From positions 174,236 to 238,235 of the forward strand of contig JARKPR010000088.1 of NCBI GenBank assembly GCA_029975165.1: a DNA stretch of 64,000 nt, in the 5' to 3' direction. Made by a program: the position numbers and the translations under genes. This document shows positions 16,737-24,301 of this stretch, piece after piece (the stretch's first letter is position 1; every line of letters starts with the position of its first letter). Below the pieces are notes generated by a model, which was not told the DNA's origin, ran no database searches, and saw only the letters and a list, made by a program, of their open reading frames with translations. The stretch is from Selenomonadales bacterium (GTDB lineage Bacteria; Bacillota; Negativicutes; Sporomusales; UBA7701).

Positions 16737-16750
16737 TATTACATACTATG
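16737..16750 (-). promoter_or_regulatory. Candidate sporulation -10 motif upstream of yabG
   Basis: Minus-strand CATAGTATGTAATA ends 18 bases before the yabG start. It matches 12 of 14 bases of the motif upstream of the Cys/Tyr-rich gene (13727-13740). The CATA start fits sigma-E/sigma-K -10 boxes. I found no good -35 partner. Confidence 0.35.
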
Positions 16751-16900
16751 TGGCTTAACCGGCGTTTGCCACCGGCGGGACAAAGCCGCATTCCGGCCGG
16801 ATATTTCCCCGCGCGGACAAGTAGCAAACCTTTTTGTCCGTCAATATACTGTATTGAAGCCATGATGGCTGCCGCACTAGTCCCACCGAGGTGATGGCGC

Positions 16901-17698
16901 TTGATCAGCGTGGTTGTCCCCGCACACAACGAAGCAGGCCGTATCGCAACCGTTCTGCAGAACCTGGGTACTTTGCCGGTAGACCACATCATCGTAATCG
17001 TCAACGGTTCAAAAGACGCGACAATGCGCGAAATCCTCAACCTTCGCCTCCCCAAACTCCAAATCATCTACTTCCACGATTGCCTGGGCATCGACGTTCC
17101 CCGGGCCATCGGCGCGAAGGTGGCCCTGTCCCTCGGCAGCGACGTCATTGCCTTCGTGGACGGCGACATGGTGGGAACCTTCAACGAAAACCTGATGGAA
17201 TTGGCTGACGGGATCATGCTCAAGCATCTCGACCTCGCCCTCACCAACTGCTACCCCTCCCCGCCCCGGCACATCGAACGGTATAACCCCACCTTCCAGT
17301 GGCGGCTCAATCTCAACAAGGAACTCGGCCTGGAAAAAAAGATCGGCCTGGCCTCCACCGCCCATGGCCCCCATGCCGTGTCGCGGCGCCTGCTCGAAAC
17401 CATACCGCTCCGGGAGATCGCCATCCCGCCCGTGGTCATGGCCCTGGCCAGGCAGGCCAAACTCCGCCTCGACGTCGCCACCACCATCCCCCATTACCGT
17501 TTGGGCTCCTCCATCAAAAACCAGATCCACACGAACAAGATCATCGACACCATCGTCGGCGACTGCCTCGAAGCCATCGCCGCCTTCCGCGGCGAGCCCC
17601 GCACCCGCCAGTGGCAGAACACCACCTACCTGGGCTACCACAGCGAACGGCGGTTTGACCTGTTAGACCTCTTTCTCAGTGAGAATGGACGCTCATAA
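16901..17698 (+). CDS. Family 2 glycosyltransferase
   Basis: GT-A fold glycosyltransferase of 265 residues from a TTG start at 16901 preceded by GAGGTG. The N-terminus SVVVPAHNEAGRIATVL is the nucleotide-sugar-binding strand and loop. AFVDGDMVG near residue 88 is the metal-binding DxD motif. HGPHAVSRRLL lies in the acceptor half. There is no membrane segment. Donor and acceptor are unknown. It is the only rightward gene between yabG and rsmA and looks like an insertion into the conserved block; a spore or envelope polysaccharide role is possible from context only. Confidence 0.9.
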   Translation: MISVVVPAHNEAGRIATVLQNLGTLPVDHIIVIVNGSKDATMREILNLRLPKLQIIYFHDCLGIDVPRAIGAKVALSLGSDVIAFVDGDMVGTFNENLMELADGIMLKHLDLALTNCYPSPPRHIERYNPTFQWRLNLNKELGLEKKIGLASTAHGPHAVSRRLLETIPLREIAIPPVVMALARQAKLRLDVATTIPHYRLGSSIKNQIHTNKIIDTIVGDCLEAIAAFRGEPRTRQWQNTTYLGYHSERRFDLLDLFLSENGRS

Positions 17699-17711
17699 CC
17701 GAGCGTCCATT
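17684..17711 (+). repeat. Hairpin spanning the stop codon of the glycosyltransferase
   Basis: Inverted repeat AATGGACGCTC (17684-17694) and GAGCGTCCATT (17701-17711); the TAA stop lies in the loop. No T tract follows, so termination is weak at best. Its stem is repeated in the hairpin at 17767-17798. Confidence 0.7.
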
Positions 17712-17766
17712 CCAGGTTGTTGAAAAACTTCGCCCAGCGGCGTTGCTCCTCAGGGGTACAAAAAAC

Positions 17767-17798
17767 AAAATGGACGCTCGCAGCCGAGCGTCCATTTT
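17767..17798 (-). terminator. Terminator after rsmA
   Basis: Perfect 14-base stem (17767-17780 and 17785-17798) with a 4-base loop, A/T-flanked on both sides so it can act in both directions. It directly follows the rsmA stop on the minus strand and can also stop the glycosyltransferase transcript. Confidence 0.85.
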
Positions 17799-18650
17799 TC
17801 ATTTTCCTGCCGTCCAGGCATTGGCCACCGCCGCGAACTCCTGGAGCGACAACGTTTCGCCCCGCCTACCGTCGTCGATGCCGGCCGTCGCCAGGAGCGA
17901 CGCCGTGTCGGCCGGCGAAAGGCCGGCGGCCTTCAGCGCGTTGGCCAGCGTTTTGCGCCGCTGGGCAAAGGCCGCCTTCACCACCCGGAAGAAGGCCGCC
18001 TCGTCGGTCAGCGCCACCGGCGGCCGGTCGCGGATAACGCAGCGGATGACCGCCGACTCCACCGCCGGCGCGGGCATGAAAGACTGCGGCGGCACGGTAA
18101 ATGCTATGGCCGGCGATGTGTAATACTGCACCGCCACCGACAGCGCTCCGTAATCCTTGCCGCCCGGGGCGGCCGCCATCCTCGCCGCGACCTCCTTCTG
18201 CACCATGGCCACGAGCAAGGTGGCCGGGACGCGCCGCTCCAGCAGCAGCATGAGGATGGGCGTCGTAATGTAGTAGGGAAGGTTGGCGACGATTTTGAAT
18301 GTTGCCGTCGCCATTTCTCGGGGAATGTCGATCTTTAAGATGTCGCCGTGCACGATGCGGATATTCTCATATCCGGCCAACGTCTCCGCCAGCACCTTCA
18401 CCAGGCGCTGGTCAAGCTCCACCGCCACCACCCTCGCCCCTGCTTCCAAAAGCCCTTGGGTCAGGGTGCCGATGCCGGGGCCGATCTCCAGCACCGTGTC
18501 CCCGGGTTTAACGTCGGCGGCGGCCACGATGCCGTCCACCACCGCCTCGTCGACGAGGAAATTCTGCCCCAGCCGCTTGCTGGCGTGCAGGCCGAAGGCC
18601 CGCAAGATATGGAGCGTGACTTCCCGTTTCGCTATCCGCGGCTTAATCAT
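17799..18650 (-). CDS. rsmA: 16S rRNA (A1518/A1519-N6)-dimethyltransferase
   Basis: KsgA enzyme that dimethylates two adenines near the 3-prime end of 16S rRNA using S-adenosylmethionine. The 283 residues have the SAM motif VLEIGPGIGTLTQGLL (about 55-70), the acidic residue of motif II in VAVELDQRL, and the catalytic ANLPYYITTPIL motif. The C-terminal domain has QRRKTLANAL. Its start overlaps the end of rnmV by 8 bases, the order seen in Bacillus (rnmV-ksgA). Confidence 0.97.
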   Translation of the reverse strand: MIKPRIAKREVTLHILRAFGLHASKRLGQNFLVDEAVVDGIVAAADVKPGDTVLEIGPGIGTLTQGLLEAGARVVAVELDQRLVKVLAETLAGYENIRIVHGDILKIDIPREMATATFKIVANLPYYITTPILMLLLERRVPATLLVAMVQKEVAARMAAAPGGKDYGALSVAVQYYTSPAIAFTVPPQSFMPAPAVESAVIRCVIRDRPPVALTDEAAFFRVVKAAFAQRRKTLANALKAAGLSPADTASLLATAGIDDGRRGETLSLQEFAAVANAWTAGK

Positions 18651-19188
18651 CGCCCGCCTCCATCGCAGCTACCGCCGCCGTGAATTCCTCCCGCGTCACC
18701 CCGTAATGGTTCAGGCGCCGCAAAAAAGTCTTGGCATTGGCGTAGCCTATCCCCAGAGCTTCGCCGAGCGCCGCCCGCCGGTCGGCGGCCGCCGGCGCAG
18801 CCGTCAGTCCCGCCGCCCGCAGATCCTCGGGCGTAAAAACGGTCTCAGGCTGCCACTCCCGGCAGCGCGCCTTGGCCAACGCCGCCCGGACGGCCTCCGC
18901 GGGCGCCTGCTCGATGCCGACGTCGCCGGCGGCGGTGGCCGCCTCGCGCGGCACGAACGCGTGCTTAGCCTCCGGGAAACGGGCGGCCAGGACCTTCCTG
19001 ATCCGCTCCCCGGCGCTGTCCGGATCGGTGAGGATGATTATGCCGCTGCGGGCGTACGCCGCCCCGATCTGGGCCAGCAGGTTGTCCGACAGGCTGAAGC
19101 CGCCGGTCACGAGGCATTCCGCCGCCACCGCCCGCTTCACCGCCGCGACGTCCTTTTTTCCCTCGACCACGATCACTTCGCGAATCAC
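18643..19188 (-). CDS. rnmV: Ribonuclease M5
   Basis: Toprim-domain endonuclease that matures 5S rRNA. The 181 residues start VIVVEGKKDVAAVKRAV, the Toprim Glu motif, and continue with ILTDPDSAGERIRKVL, the paired acidic residues that bind Mg. The C-terminal half is the family's DUF4093 domain with KTFLRRLNHYGVTREEF. Length is typical. It is translationally coupled to rsmA. Confidence 0.96.
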   Translation of the reverse strand: MIREVIVVEGKKDVAAVKRAVAAECLVTGGFSLSDNLLAQIGAAYARSGIIILTDPDSAGERIRKVLAARFPEAKHAFVPREAATAAGDVGIEQAPAEAVRAALAKARCREWQPETVFTPEDLRAAGLTAAPAAADRRAALGEALGIGYANAKTFLRRLNHYGVTREEFTAAVAAMEAGDD

Positions 19189-19233
19189 GGCATCACCCCG
19201 CTTCCTGCCTATTCTCCCCTATGCCCGTAAAAC

Positions 19234-19265
19234 AGGGAGGCAAACCCGTCAGGATTTACCTCCCT
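19234..19265 (-). terminator. Terminator after the yabE-like gene
   Basis: Stem of 14 bases with two G-U pairs (19234-19247 and 19252-19265) and a 4-base loop, followed on the minus strand by GTTTTAC. It separates the cell-wall gene from rnmV. Confidence 0.75.
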
Positions 19266-19275
19266 CTTGCTGTCC

Positions 19276-20280
19276 TTATTCGGCCAGCACGTACACTTTG
19301 ACCATCCTGCGCCCGAAGTTCCAGGCGTCGTCGTAGTCCTCCATGCAGAGGTCGATTTTGTGGCCGAGGATCGCGCCGCCGGTATCGGCGGCGAGCGCCG
19401 GGCCATAGCCGGACACGTACAGCCGTGTGCCGAGAGGAATGACGCGCGGGTCGACCGCGACGATGCCGTTGCGGGCCCGGAGCCCGCTGGCGGTGATGCC
19501 GTGGCCGCCGCCGTCCGTGGGCAGGTAGGCCGTGGCCTCCATCCAGTAAGCCTGGCGGAACCGCACCGTCCCGCGCGATGTCTGGAGGGTCTCGCGGGTA
19601 CCCACGTTCATGATCTGCGGCTTAGGCGGGACAAGCACCTGCTCCTTCACCGTCAGGGAGGCCGTTTCCACGCCATCCTCCAGCCGCAGCTTGACTGTCG
19701 CTTCTTTCAATCCTTCCGCCCCGTCGTCGACGATCTCCTCAAAGCCTTTTTCCAGCGTCCCGTCGGGCTGGCGGATCACCGGCGGCGGAACAGGGACCTT
19801 GCGGGTCACGAGTTTCTCCGTCAGTTGGGCGATCCGTACCTTCATCATCGGCGACACCGCCGTCGCCTCACCAGGGTCGGTGCGGCCATTGCCGGGACCG
19901 TATCCCAGACTGGCCGCCAGTTCTCCCACCGTGGGCTTCCCGGTGATCACCACTTCGCTCCGGTCCTTGAAAACCACCTCGACAGGCACGGCCCGGTACA
20001 CGGTGATAACCGTACCGTCGGCCACCGCCTGGGTGGAGAGCCGGAACTCGTCCTTGTCAGCCAGATAGATGCCGGCCTGACGCAATATATCCGCAGGATT
20101 GTCGTGAATTGTTCTTATACTGGCGCTGTTGCCGTCGGCTACGACCAGGACCTTCTTGCTGGCCCAGACCGCCCCGGTAACCACCAGCGATGCTATGATA
20201 AGCACCACGATTATGACCGTACGGCGTTTATCAAAATTGGTTTTCAGTTTCCAGAAATTGATGTTTTTAATACCTCTCAT
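19276..20280 (-). CDS. YabE-like protein: DUF348, G5 and 3D domains
   Basis: Exported cell-wall enzyme, probably a lytic transglycosylase of the stationary-phase resuscitation type. The ATG at 20280 follows AAGGGGGAGGG and gives 334 residues. One membrane helix (about 22-42) anchors it. DUF348 repeats follow (about 45-155), then a G5 domain (160-240) and a C-terminal 3D domain (about 245-334) with three conserved Asp in VAVDPRVIPLG, AADTGGAI and KIDLCMEDYDD. Bacillus yabE occupies the same place next to rnmV. A sigma-A promoter lies immediately upstream. Confidence 0.92.
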   Translation of the reverse strand: MRGIKNINFWKLKTNFDKRRTVIIVVLIIASLVVTGAVWASKKVLVVADGNSASIRTIHDNPADILRQAGIYLADKDEFRLSTQAVADGTVITVYRAVPVEVVFKDRSEVVITGKPTVGELAASLGYGPGNGRTDPGEATAVSPMMKVRIAQLTEKLVTRKVPVPPPVIRQPDGTLEKGFEEIVDDGAEGLKEATVKLRLEDGVETASLTVKEQVLVPPKPQIMNVGTRETLQTSRGTVRFRQAYWMEATAYLPTDGGGHGITASGLRARNGIVAVDPRVIPLGTRLYVSGYGPALAADTGGAILGHKIDLCMEDYDDAWNFGRRMVKVYVLAE

Positions 20281-20304
20281 TACCCTCCCCCTTTCGATTT
20301 GTAA

Positions 20305-20334
20305 ATTGTACCATAAGGAGTTGCCGGGTGTCAA
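20305..20334 (-). promoter_or_regulatory. Sigma-A promoter of the yabE-like gene
   Basis: TTGACA and TACAAT on the minus strand, 18 bases apart, 25 bases upstream of the start codon. Confidence 0.75.
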
Positions 20335-20405
20335 ACATGGTATTCTTTTCCTCACCCAGGCAAATTATTCCCCGGATGACAAAATTTTATACGGGCGCAA
20401 AAAAA

Positions 20406-20434
20406 AATTAGGCCGGCGCTTCCGCCAGCCTAAT
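20406..20434 (-). terminator. Terminator after the soluble chemoreceptor gene
   Basis: Stem ATTAGGC-GGCG / CGCC-GCCTAAT with a small internal mismatch and CTTC loop. The minus-strand transcript continues into nine T. Confidence 0.85.
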
Positions 20435-20440
20435 TGATCG

Positions 20441-21289
20441 TCATTCCGTGATCTGATACATATCCTTGGCTGCCCCGGACAGGGTCGTGGCCATCGTCGC
20501 CAGCGACTGGCTGGCCTTGGCCATCTCGCCGATGCCCGTCGTCTGGCCGCCGACGCTTGCGTCGATAACCTCAATCTCCCTGGCGAGCGCCTGGATGGCG
20601 GCGCGGATATTGTTCAGCGACCCGGTGATCTTTTTCACCGATTCGCTGCTCACTTCGGCCAGCTTCCGCACCTCGTCCGCCACCACGCCGAAGCCCCGGC
20701 CGGCCTCGCCCACGCGGGCCGCCTCGATGGCTGCATTCAGGCCCAGGAGGTTGGTCTGCCCGGCGACGTTGCGGATGAAAGCGACGATCTCGTCAGTCTG
20801 CTCGGCCGCCGTCGACAGGTTCTTGCCCAGCTCGTCGAGGCGCTTGCAGGCGCCGGTTACATCCGCCGTCCGGTTATTGAGTTCCTGCATTCCGGCGGTC
20901 AGTTCCTGCGACGATGCCGCCAGCTCCCCGGAGATGGACGTGACCTTGTCAAGCGCGCCCACGCTCTGGGTGGTCGTCACGCACCCCACAACCGCGGAGC
21001 CGTCGCGGAAAGGCATCGCGTTGGCAATATACGCCACCCCGCAGGACGACTGCTCCTTCGGGACAAGCTTGACCACCTGCCGGCCGCTGTCAACGGCCTG
21101 CTTGCTCACGCCGGACACCGCCTCGCCAGCCGTCATCTTCAGGTCGAGATCGTCGGCCGGGATATACAGGGCGCACTTGCCGTTACGGATGACGGCGATG
21201 CCGGCATCGGTGGCAACCACATCGTTGAAATGGGGGGCAATCTTCACGAACATGTCCAATAGCTCGCTGCCGGATATTTCCTCAGCCAT
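20441..21289 (-). CDS. Soluble methyl-accepting chemotaxis-type protein
   Basis: Cytoplasmic chemoreceptor-like protein of 282 residues with no membrane segment. The first 115 residues are an unassigned sensory region with a single Cys ([14 protein letters not shown]). Residues about 120-280 are an MCP signalling coiled coil with the hairpin tip [33 protein letters not shown] (the CheA/CheW-contact region). Methylation sites are few in so short a coiled coil. It is monocistronic, between the yabE-like gene and an HD hydrolase. It may feed a chemosensory array together with the CheW at 3805. Confidence 0.88.
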   Translation of the reverse strand: MAEEISGSELLDMFVKIAPHFNDVVATDAGIAVIRNGKCALYIPADDLDLKMTAGEAVSGVSKQAVDSGRQVVKLVPKEQSSCGVAYIANAMPFRDGSAVVGCVTTTQSVGALDKVTSISGELAASSQELTAGMQELNNRTADVTGACKRLDELGKNLSTAAEQTDEIVAFIRNVAGQTNLLGLNAAIEAARVGEAGRGFGVVADEVRKLAEVSSESVKKITGSLNNIRAAIQALAREIEVIDASVGGQTTGIGEMAKASQSLATMATTLSGAAKDMYQITE

Positions 21290-21411
21290 TTATCTTCCCT
21301 CCGCTACTTGCTTCCTAATGTCAGCTAATTTTTGCATAATTTCCCGTCGACAGGTATATTTTCCTGCTTATTCGACAAAATTTTCCCTTTCTGCACCGTT
21401 TTCCCGCCTGC

Positions 21412-22611
21412 CTAAGTTTTGCGGAAATACTCGAACAGTTGCCCGAAGTCCACCCCGGCGACGTGGCGGTGCCTGTACTTGCCGTACAGGGCCTGGACAC
21501 CGTCGCGGAGCGGCTGGGACGTTATCCCGTGGGCGATGGACAGGCTGGCCTCGATGTAGGCCGCCAGGTGGTCGCAGGCCTTCAGGAGCTCGCCGTCCAG
21601 CGGCGAAAAGCGGTCTTCGTTGTACTTGGCGCCGATGGCCCCCTCCCCGACCTTCTCGACCCGGCCGTCGACGATAATCTTGTTGGCGAACTCGTCCTCC
21701 ACGTAATATCTCATTTCCCGGTGCCAGCCGTCCGGCAGCAGCGGGAAAAGCTTCTGGGCCACCTGTCGCGCCTCGATCTCCTTGATGAGGCCGTCCAGCC
21801 CGGCCACCGAGCTCTTCACCGGCGAAATGATGTCGCGGGTCAGCACCTCCGGCAGGTCGTGGAAAAGGCCGGCGAAATAATTGTTGCACAGCCGGCCTTC
21901 GCACGCCCCTGCCTCCAGCGAGCAAAAATACGCCAGCATGGCCACGATCAGCATATGGCCCATCACCGACGTCTCGGGCACGCGCGGCGACTGCGCCCAA
22001 CGCTGCTGGAAGCGCAGCTGCCCGGCGAGATCGATGAAGTGGCGCGTCTTGCGGCCCAGGCCGATTTTCTGCACCCCCACGAGGTCGTAATGCTCCTCGA
22101 GCTCGTTGGCGATGCGCGTCTTGGTCTCCTCCACCCCGTAGATGTGGGCGTTGAGCTGGTATATCATCTGAAATTCCCAGTCGGTCGCCAGGTAATGGGC
22201 GGCCTTGAGAATTTTCTTCTCGAGGGCCGAGTATTCGGGATCGGTCAGGTAGAGCTTAAACTTGCCGGCAAAGTCGTCCGGGAGGGAATCGACCTTGCCG
22301 CCGAGCTCGTCCAGCACCCAGCGGTTGAGCTCCGCGCCGTGCCTGGCCATCAGCTCATGGAAAACCGGCGGCTTGATGTCCGTCACCCGCACGCGGTGCA
22401 AAAATTCGAACAGCCCGCCCTCGATCAGCCGGCGCCAGCTCACCGCCGCCTTGCGGTCCTCGCTCTCGAACTTGGCGAGCACATAGGCGATAATCATCTT
22501 GTGGGCTTGCTTGTCCAGCTCCGTGAACCCGCCCTTGGGCCGCATATGGTCGTTCCAGCGCTGGATATGGGCGCTCTCGTACAGAAACTCCACCAAAGCC
22601 TTTTTGATCAT
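21412..22611 (-). CDS. HD-domain hydrolase, YfbR-like, with extra N-terminal region
   Basis: Protein of 399 residues from the ATG at 22611. The C-terminal 200 residues carry a metal-dependent HD site: MGHMLIVAMLAYF with the first His, GLFHDLPEVLTRDIISPVK with the HD pair and a segment very like that of 5-prime-deoxynucleotidase YfbR, and KACDHLAAYIEA with the last Asp. The first 190 residues, with TELDKQAHKMI and many aromatic residues, resemble a second HD-like helical bundle that I cannot assign. Single-domain YfbR is about 200 residues, so this is roughly twice as long. A nucleotidase role is likely but the substrate is open. Confidence 0.8.
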   Translation of the reverse strand: MIKKALVEFLYESAHIQRWNDHMRPKGGFTELDKQAHKMIIAYVLAKFESEDRKAAVSWRRLIEGGLFEFLHRVRVTDIKPPVFHELMARHGAELNRWVLDELGGKVDSLPDDFAGKFKLYLTDPEYSALEKKILKAAHYLATDWEFQMIYQLNAHIYGVEETKTRIANELEEHYDLVGVQKIGLGRKTRHFIDLAGQLRFQQRWAQSPRVPETSVMGHMLIVAMLAYFCSLEAGACEGRLCNNYFAGLFHDLPEVLTRDIISPVKSSVAGLDGLIKEIEARQVAQKLFPLLPDGWHREMRYYVEDEFANKIIVDGRVEKVGEGAIGAKYNEDRFSPLDGELLKACDHLAAYIEASLSIAHGITSQPLRDGVQALYGKYRHRHVAGVDFGQLFEYFRKT

Positions 22612-22680
22612 AGCCGCCACCCTTCCCGGCAAATACCTGCTATATTTATTCCCCGTCCGCGTCGCCTATCCTGCCACCCC

Positions 22681-22708
22681 TTGACAGTATCGTCCCAGGG
22701 AGTATGAT
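22681..22708 (+). promoter_or_regulatory. Sigma-A promoter of the DUF4163 gene
   Basis: TTGACA and TATGAT separated by 16 bases, 30 bases upstream of the start codon at 22738. Confidence 0.7.
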
Positions 22709-22737
22709 GAAAGTAGACCTTACAGGGAGGTGTTCGC

Positions 22738-23412
22738 ATGACCCGCATTCCGGCCGTTTTTCTCGCCGTCCTTCTGTGCCTCATCCTGCTCTCCGCCCCT
22801 GCCGCCGCCGTCCCGGCCGACGTCGACAGCCGGGATGTCAAGGTGGCTTACCCGCAGGTTTACGGCCTCGGCGCCGCCGGGGAAAAAATCAACCAGGCGC
22901 TCGGCGGCGAAATCGACCGCTACCTCGCCAAGAACGCCGCCGACGTGAACAAATTCGCCAATGACGGCCTGCGGCTCCGCAAAGTGGAGGTCGCCGTGAG
23001 CCACGCCGTGAGCTACAACGACAACAACCTCCTCAGCGTCGTCATCAACGAATGGGCCTACACCGGCGGCGCCCACCCCATGTCCTACAAACGCGCCTTC
23101 ACCTTCGACACCCGCACCGGCGACGCGCTGCGCCTGGCCGACCTCTTCCGGGACGGCGCCGGCTACCGCGCCCGGCTCAACAGCCTCCTGACCGAGCAAA
23201 TCGCCGCGCGGCAAATCCCCATCTTCGACTTCTCGCCGTTCGCCGGCGTCAAGGACAACCAGGAATTCTACCTCACCGCCGACGGCCTCGTCGTCTACTA
23301 CCAGTTGTACGAATACACCCCCTACGCTTTCGGCTTCCTCGAATTCCCCATCCCCTACGCCCAGCTCGCCGACCTGCTCAAACCCGGCCTCGCGACCCCG
23401 GCCAAGGAATAA
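22738..23412 (+). CDS. Secreted DUF4163/DUF3298 (RsiV-like) protein
   Basis: Exported protein of 224 residues with a signal peptide (residues 1-24, cleavage near SAPAAAVPA). The mature part has a DUF4163 region (about 30-110) and a DUF3298 region (115-215) with EWAYTGGAHPMSY and FYLTADGLVVYYQLYEYTPYAFG, the fold seen in the extracellular part of the anti-sigma factor RsiV. No membrane anchor or sigma partner is adjacent, so a regulatory role is not supported. GGGAGG precedes the start. It is a rightward insertion between tatD and the HD gene. Confidence 0.88.
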   Translation: MTRIPAVFLAVLLCLILLSAPAAAVPADVDSRDVKVAYPQVYGLGAAGEKINQALGGEIDRYLAKNAADVNKFANDGLRLRKVEVAVSHAVSYNDNNLLSVVINEWAYTGGAHPMSYKRAFTFDTRTGDALRLADLFRDGAGYRARLNSLLTEQIAARQIPIFDFSPFAGVKDNQEFYLTADGLVVYYQLYEYTPYAFGFLEFPIPYAQLADLLKPGLATPAKE

Positions 23413-23437
23413 GGCCCCGATAAAAAGTGCCGTTAAA

Positions 23438-23461
23438 AAAGCTGCCCTTAAGGGCAGCTTT
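23438..23461. terminator. Bidirectional terminator between the DUF4163 gene and tatD
   Basis: Perfect inverted repeat AAAGCTGCCC / GGGCAGCTTT around TTAA, with T-rich sequence on both outgoing sides, placed between convergent genes. Confidence 0.85.
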
Positions 23462-23466
23462 GACTT

Positions 23467-24231
23467 TTATGCGATCCCGAACAGCCGCTTCGTATTTGCC
23501 GTCGCCGCCGCCGCCAGGGCCTCGTCCTCCATGTCCAGCAGCGCGGCCACCGTCGCGGCCACGTAGCGCACGTGCGCCGGCTCGTTGCGCCGCCCCCTGA
23601 ACGGCACCGGCGTAAGGTACGGGCAGTCGGTCTCGATCAGCAGCCTCTCCAGCGGCACCGCTTTCACCACCGCGTGCAGCTTGTTGGCGTTGGCGAACGT
23701 CACCGGCCCGGCAACTGAAACGTAAAAGCCCAGTTTCAGCACCTCGCGGGCCATCTCCACGCTGCCGGAAAAGCAGTGGAACACCCCGGCCAGCCCCTTC
23801 CCCTCCCGTTTGACCGTCGCCAGGACATCGGCGTGGGCCTCGCGGTCGTGGATGATGATCGGCTTGCCCACGGTGCGGGCCAGGTCGAGCTGGCGGACGA
23901 ACACCGCCTGCTGCACCTCGCGGGGCGACAGGTCGTAATGATAGTCGAGGCCGATCTCGCCCACCGCCACCACCTTCGGGAGGGCGCACCAGGCCGCCAG
24001 CCTGTCGTAGTCCTCCTCCCGGGCGTCCTTGGCGTCGTGGGGATGGATGCCCACCGCGGCCCACACCATGGCGTGCCTGGCCGCCAGCTCCACCGCCCGC
24101 GCCGACGAAAACATATCCGCGCCGGCGTTCAGTATCCCCTCCAGGCCGCCGGCCGTCGCCCGGGCGATGACCTCCTCGCGGTCCTCGTTGAAGCGTTTAT
24201 CGTCAAGATGCGCATGCGAATCGAACAGCAT
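23467..24231 (-). CDS. TatD-family metal-dependent hydrolase
   Basis: TIM-barrel DNase/hydrolase of 254 residues. The opening FDSHAHLDD carries the first metal-binding His pair; GEIGLDYHYD, PIIIHDREAH, GVFHCFSG and LIETDCPYLTP supply the remaining metal ligands in the expected order. Full length. It follows metG on the same strand, as in Bacillus (metS-tatD/yabD). The physiological substrate of this family is not settled; roles in DNA repair and D-aminoacyl-tRNA hydrolysis have been described. Confidence 0.94.
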   Translation of the reverse strand: MLFDSHAHLDDKRFNEDREEVIARATAGGLEGILNAGADMFSSARAVELAARHAMVWAAVGIHPHDAKDAREEDYDRLAAWCALPKVVAVGEIGLDYHYDLSPREVQQAVFVRQLDLARTVGKPIIIHDREAHADVLATVKREGKGLAGVFHCFSGSVEMAREVLKLGFYVSVAGPVTFANANKLHAVVKAVPLERLLIETDCPYLTPVPFRGRRNEPAHVRYVAATVAALLDMEDEALAAAATANTKRLFGIA

Positions 24232-24301
24232 TTCGTCCTCCTATGAAGAGCCGGAGGTTGCCCAGAACGCCGCAGATGGACGTTATGGACAGCTTCCCCT
24301 G

